The position numbers and the translations under genes were made by a program. From Bacteroidota bacterium (GTDB lineage: Bacteria; Bacteroidota; Bacteroidia; Bacteroidales; UBA10428), in assembly GCA_017860375.1 (NCBI GenBank), contig JAGDMB010000122.1:1-7772 (forward strand): a stretch of DNA of 7,772 nt. The letters run 5' to 3'. The notes under the pieces were generated by a model. The model was not told where the DNA came from and did not search any database. It saw nothing but the letters and a program-made list of their open reading frames with translations. Below are positions 7,078-7,772 of the stretch, in pieces. Every line of letters begins with the position of its first letter. Position 1 is the stretch's first letter.

Positions 7078-7772
7078 GTTTCCCCTTCGGTATCGTGAAA
7101 TTCCATTGTAAGCAGCCCATTTTGGGGCAGGGGATTGGGATACAGGATCAGGTCAAGGTCAGGGCTGACAACCTTTTTACTTACAGTCACCGTGTCCAGT
7201 ATCACCTTATTCCAGTCGTACCATTTGAGGTTAATGCTTGCAGTTCGCTCAACACCCTCGATGGGTTGGATTCGGTAATCATAATGAGCGGTACGCGTGA
7301 CTTCTCCATGGTAGATATAATCCGTATTTGTAATTACGGCGAAAACCACTCCGTTGGCCGGCGCTTTTTCGAGCCGTAAGCTGCAATCCCCGCCGAATAC
7401 AGGATTACTGTATACCGGGGTTCCGGTGGTGTCACGGTAGCATAGCTGGCAGGTCATGTTGGCCGCAGAAGGCTGGAAATTAACAGTTACCCTGTCACCG
7501 GTCACATGCAGGGGTATCTGGTTGGCACCCGACCAGCCGGGAGTTGTCCGGTATTCGGGTGTAAGCAGTCCGGTGCTGTCTGCAGTTGTTTTCACATAGG
7601 GTGTGGCATACCATACTTCAGGGGTAAGCCAGGTGGGCTTCCACTCAGATTTGATTGCTATTCCGAAATAGGAGTCAAGAAGGTCCAGGATTGCACCGGT
7701 CCATTCTCCCATATCGACCAGGGCTTGCTTTGCACGGTATTCCGTGATCAGGCGTCGCATCTGGAAATCGCC
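7074..7772 (-). CDS. DUF6055-like secreted protein, C-terminal part, with broken T9SS sorting domain
   Basis: The frame is open to the window edge, so the N-terminus and any signal peptide lie outside; 232 residues are visible. Residues 1-45 look helical (MRRLITEYRAKQALVDMGEW and following). Residues 75-175 form a beta-rich domain (PGWSGANQIPL, NFQPSAANMTCQLCYRD, VYSNPVFGGDC, VVFAVITNTDYIYHGEV, RTAHYDYRI) that I match from memory, with moderate confidence, to DUF6055 proteins of Bacteroidota; its function is not known to me. A linker leads to LILYPNPLPQNGLLTMEF at 208-225, which is the opening of a T9SS type A sorting domain. The frame then stops after HDTEGET, only about 22 residues into a domain that normally runs about 70-80. 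The missing end is readable in another frame just downstream (see 6964-7077). As it stands the product would lack a working sorting signal. It is followed closely by the GH43 gene and is probably co-transcribed with it. Confidence 0.75.
   Translation of the reverse strand, partial: GDFQMRRLITEYRAKQALVDMGEWTGAILDLLDSYFGIAIKSEWKPTWLTPEVWYATPYVKTTADSTGLLTPEYRTTPGWSGANQIPLHVTGDRVTVNFQPSAANMTCQLCYRDTTGTPVYSNPVFGGDCSLRLEKAPANGVVFAVITNTDYIYHGEVTRTAHYDYRIQPIEGVERTASINLKWYDWNKVILDTVTVSKKVVSPDLDLILYPNPLPQNGLLTMEFHDTEGET

Overview
The window is a run of four genes, all read from the minus strand, encoding large exported proteins of a Bacteroidota bacterium. The evidence for the phylum is the presence of type IX secretion (T9SS) type A C-terminal sorting domains, A-rich leaders without clear Shine-Dalgarno sequences, and the domain mix (CotH kinase plus lamin-tail domain, GH43-F5/8C-LamG, GH27). 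The use of T9SS points to an environmental or otherwise T9SS-bearing Bacteroidota lineage rather than a typical gut Bacteroides. This is inference; no rRNA or other phylogenetic marker is present.

In transcription order (right to left) the layout is as follows. (1) 7772-7074 holds the C-terminal part of a secreted protein with a DUF6055-like domain. Its T9SS sorting domain is broken by a frame change, and the missing end is still readable in another frame down to 6964. (2) 6898-4478 encodes a GH43 glycosidase (arabinofuranosidase/xylosidase type) with F5/8 type C and LamG modules and a degenerate sorting domain. (3) A 103-bp intergenic stretch is mostly occupied by eight perfect copies of an 8-bp repeat (ATTTGTTG on the transcribed strand). 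(4) 4374-1003 encodes a 1123-residue CotH-kinase/lamin-tail protein with a canonical T9SS tail. (5) 1006-1 encodes the first 335 residues of a GH27 alpha-galactosidase, which overlaps the CotH gene by an ATGA and runs off the window.

Taken together this looks like a cluster for export of carbohydrate-active proteins. GH27 would remove terminal alpha-galactose and GH43 would remove arabinose or xylose, from side chains of plant or algal hemicellulose, galactan or arabinogalactan. The CotH/LTD and DUF6055 proteins would be co-exported accessory surface proteins of unknown role. No SusC/SusD pair, regulator or transporter lies in the window, so it is not a canonical polysaccharide utilisation locus as far as can be seen. 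The points most worth a second look are the 8-bp tandem array in front of the CotH-GH27 pair, which could act as a length-variable promoter or leader, the broken sorting domain of the DUF6055-like protein, and the translational coupling of an exported CotH-type kinase-fold protein to an alpha-galactosidase.
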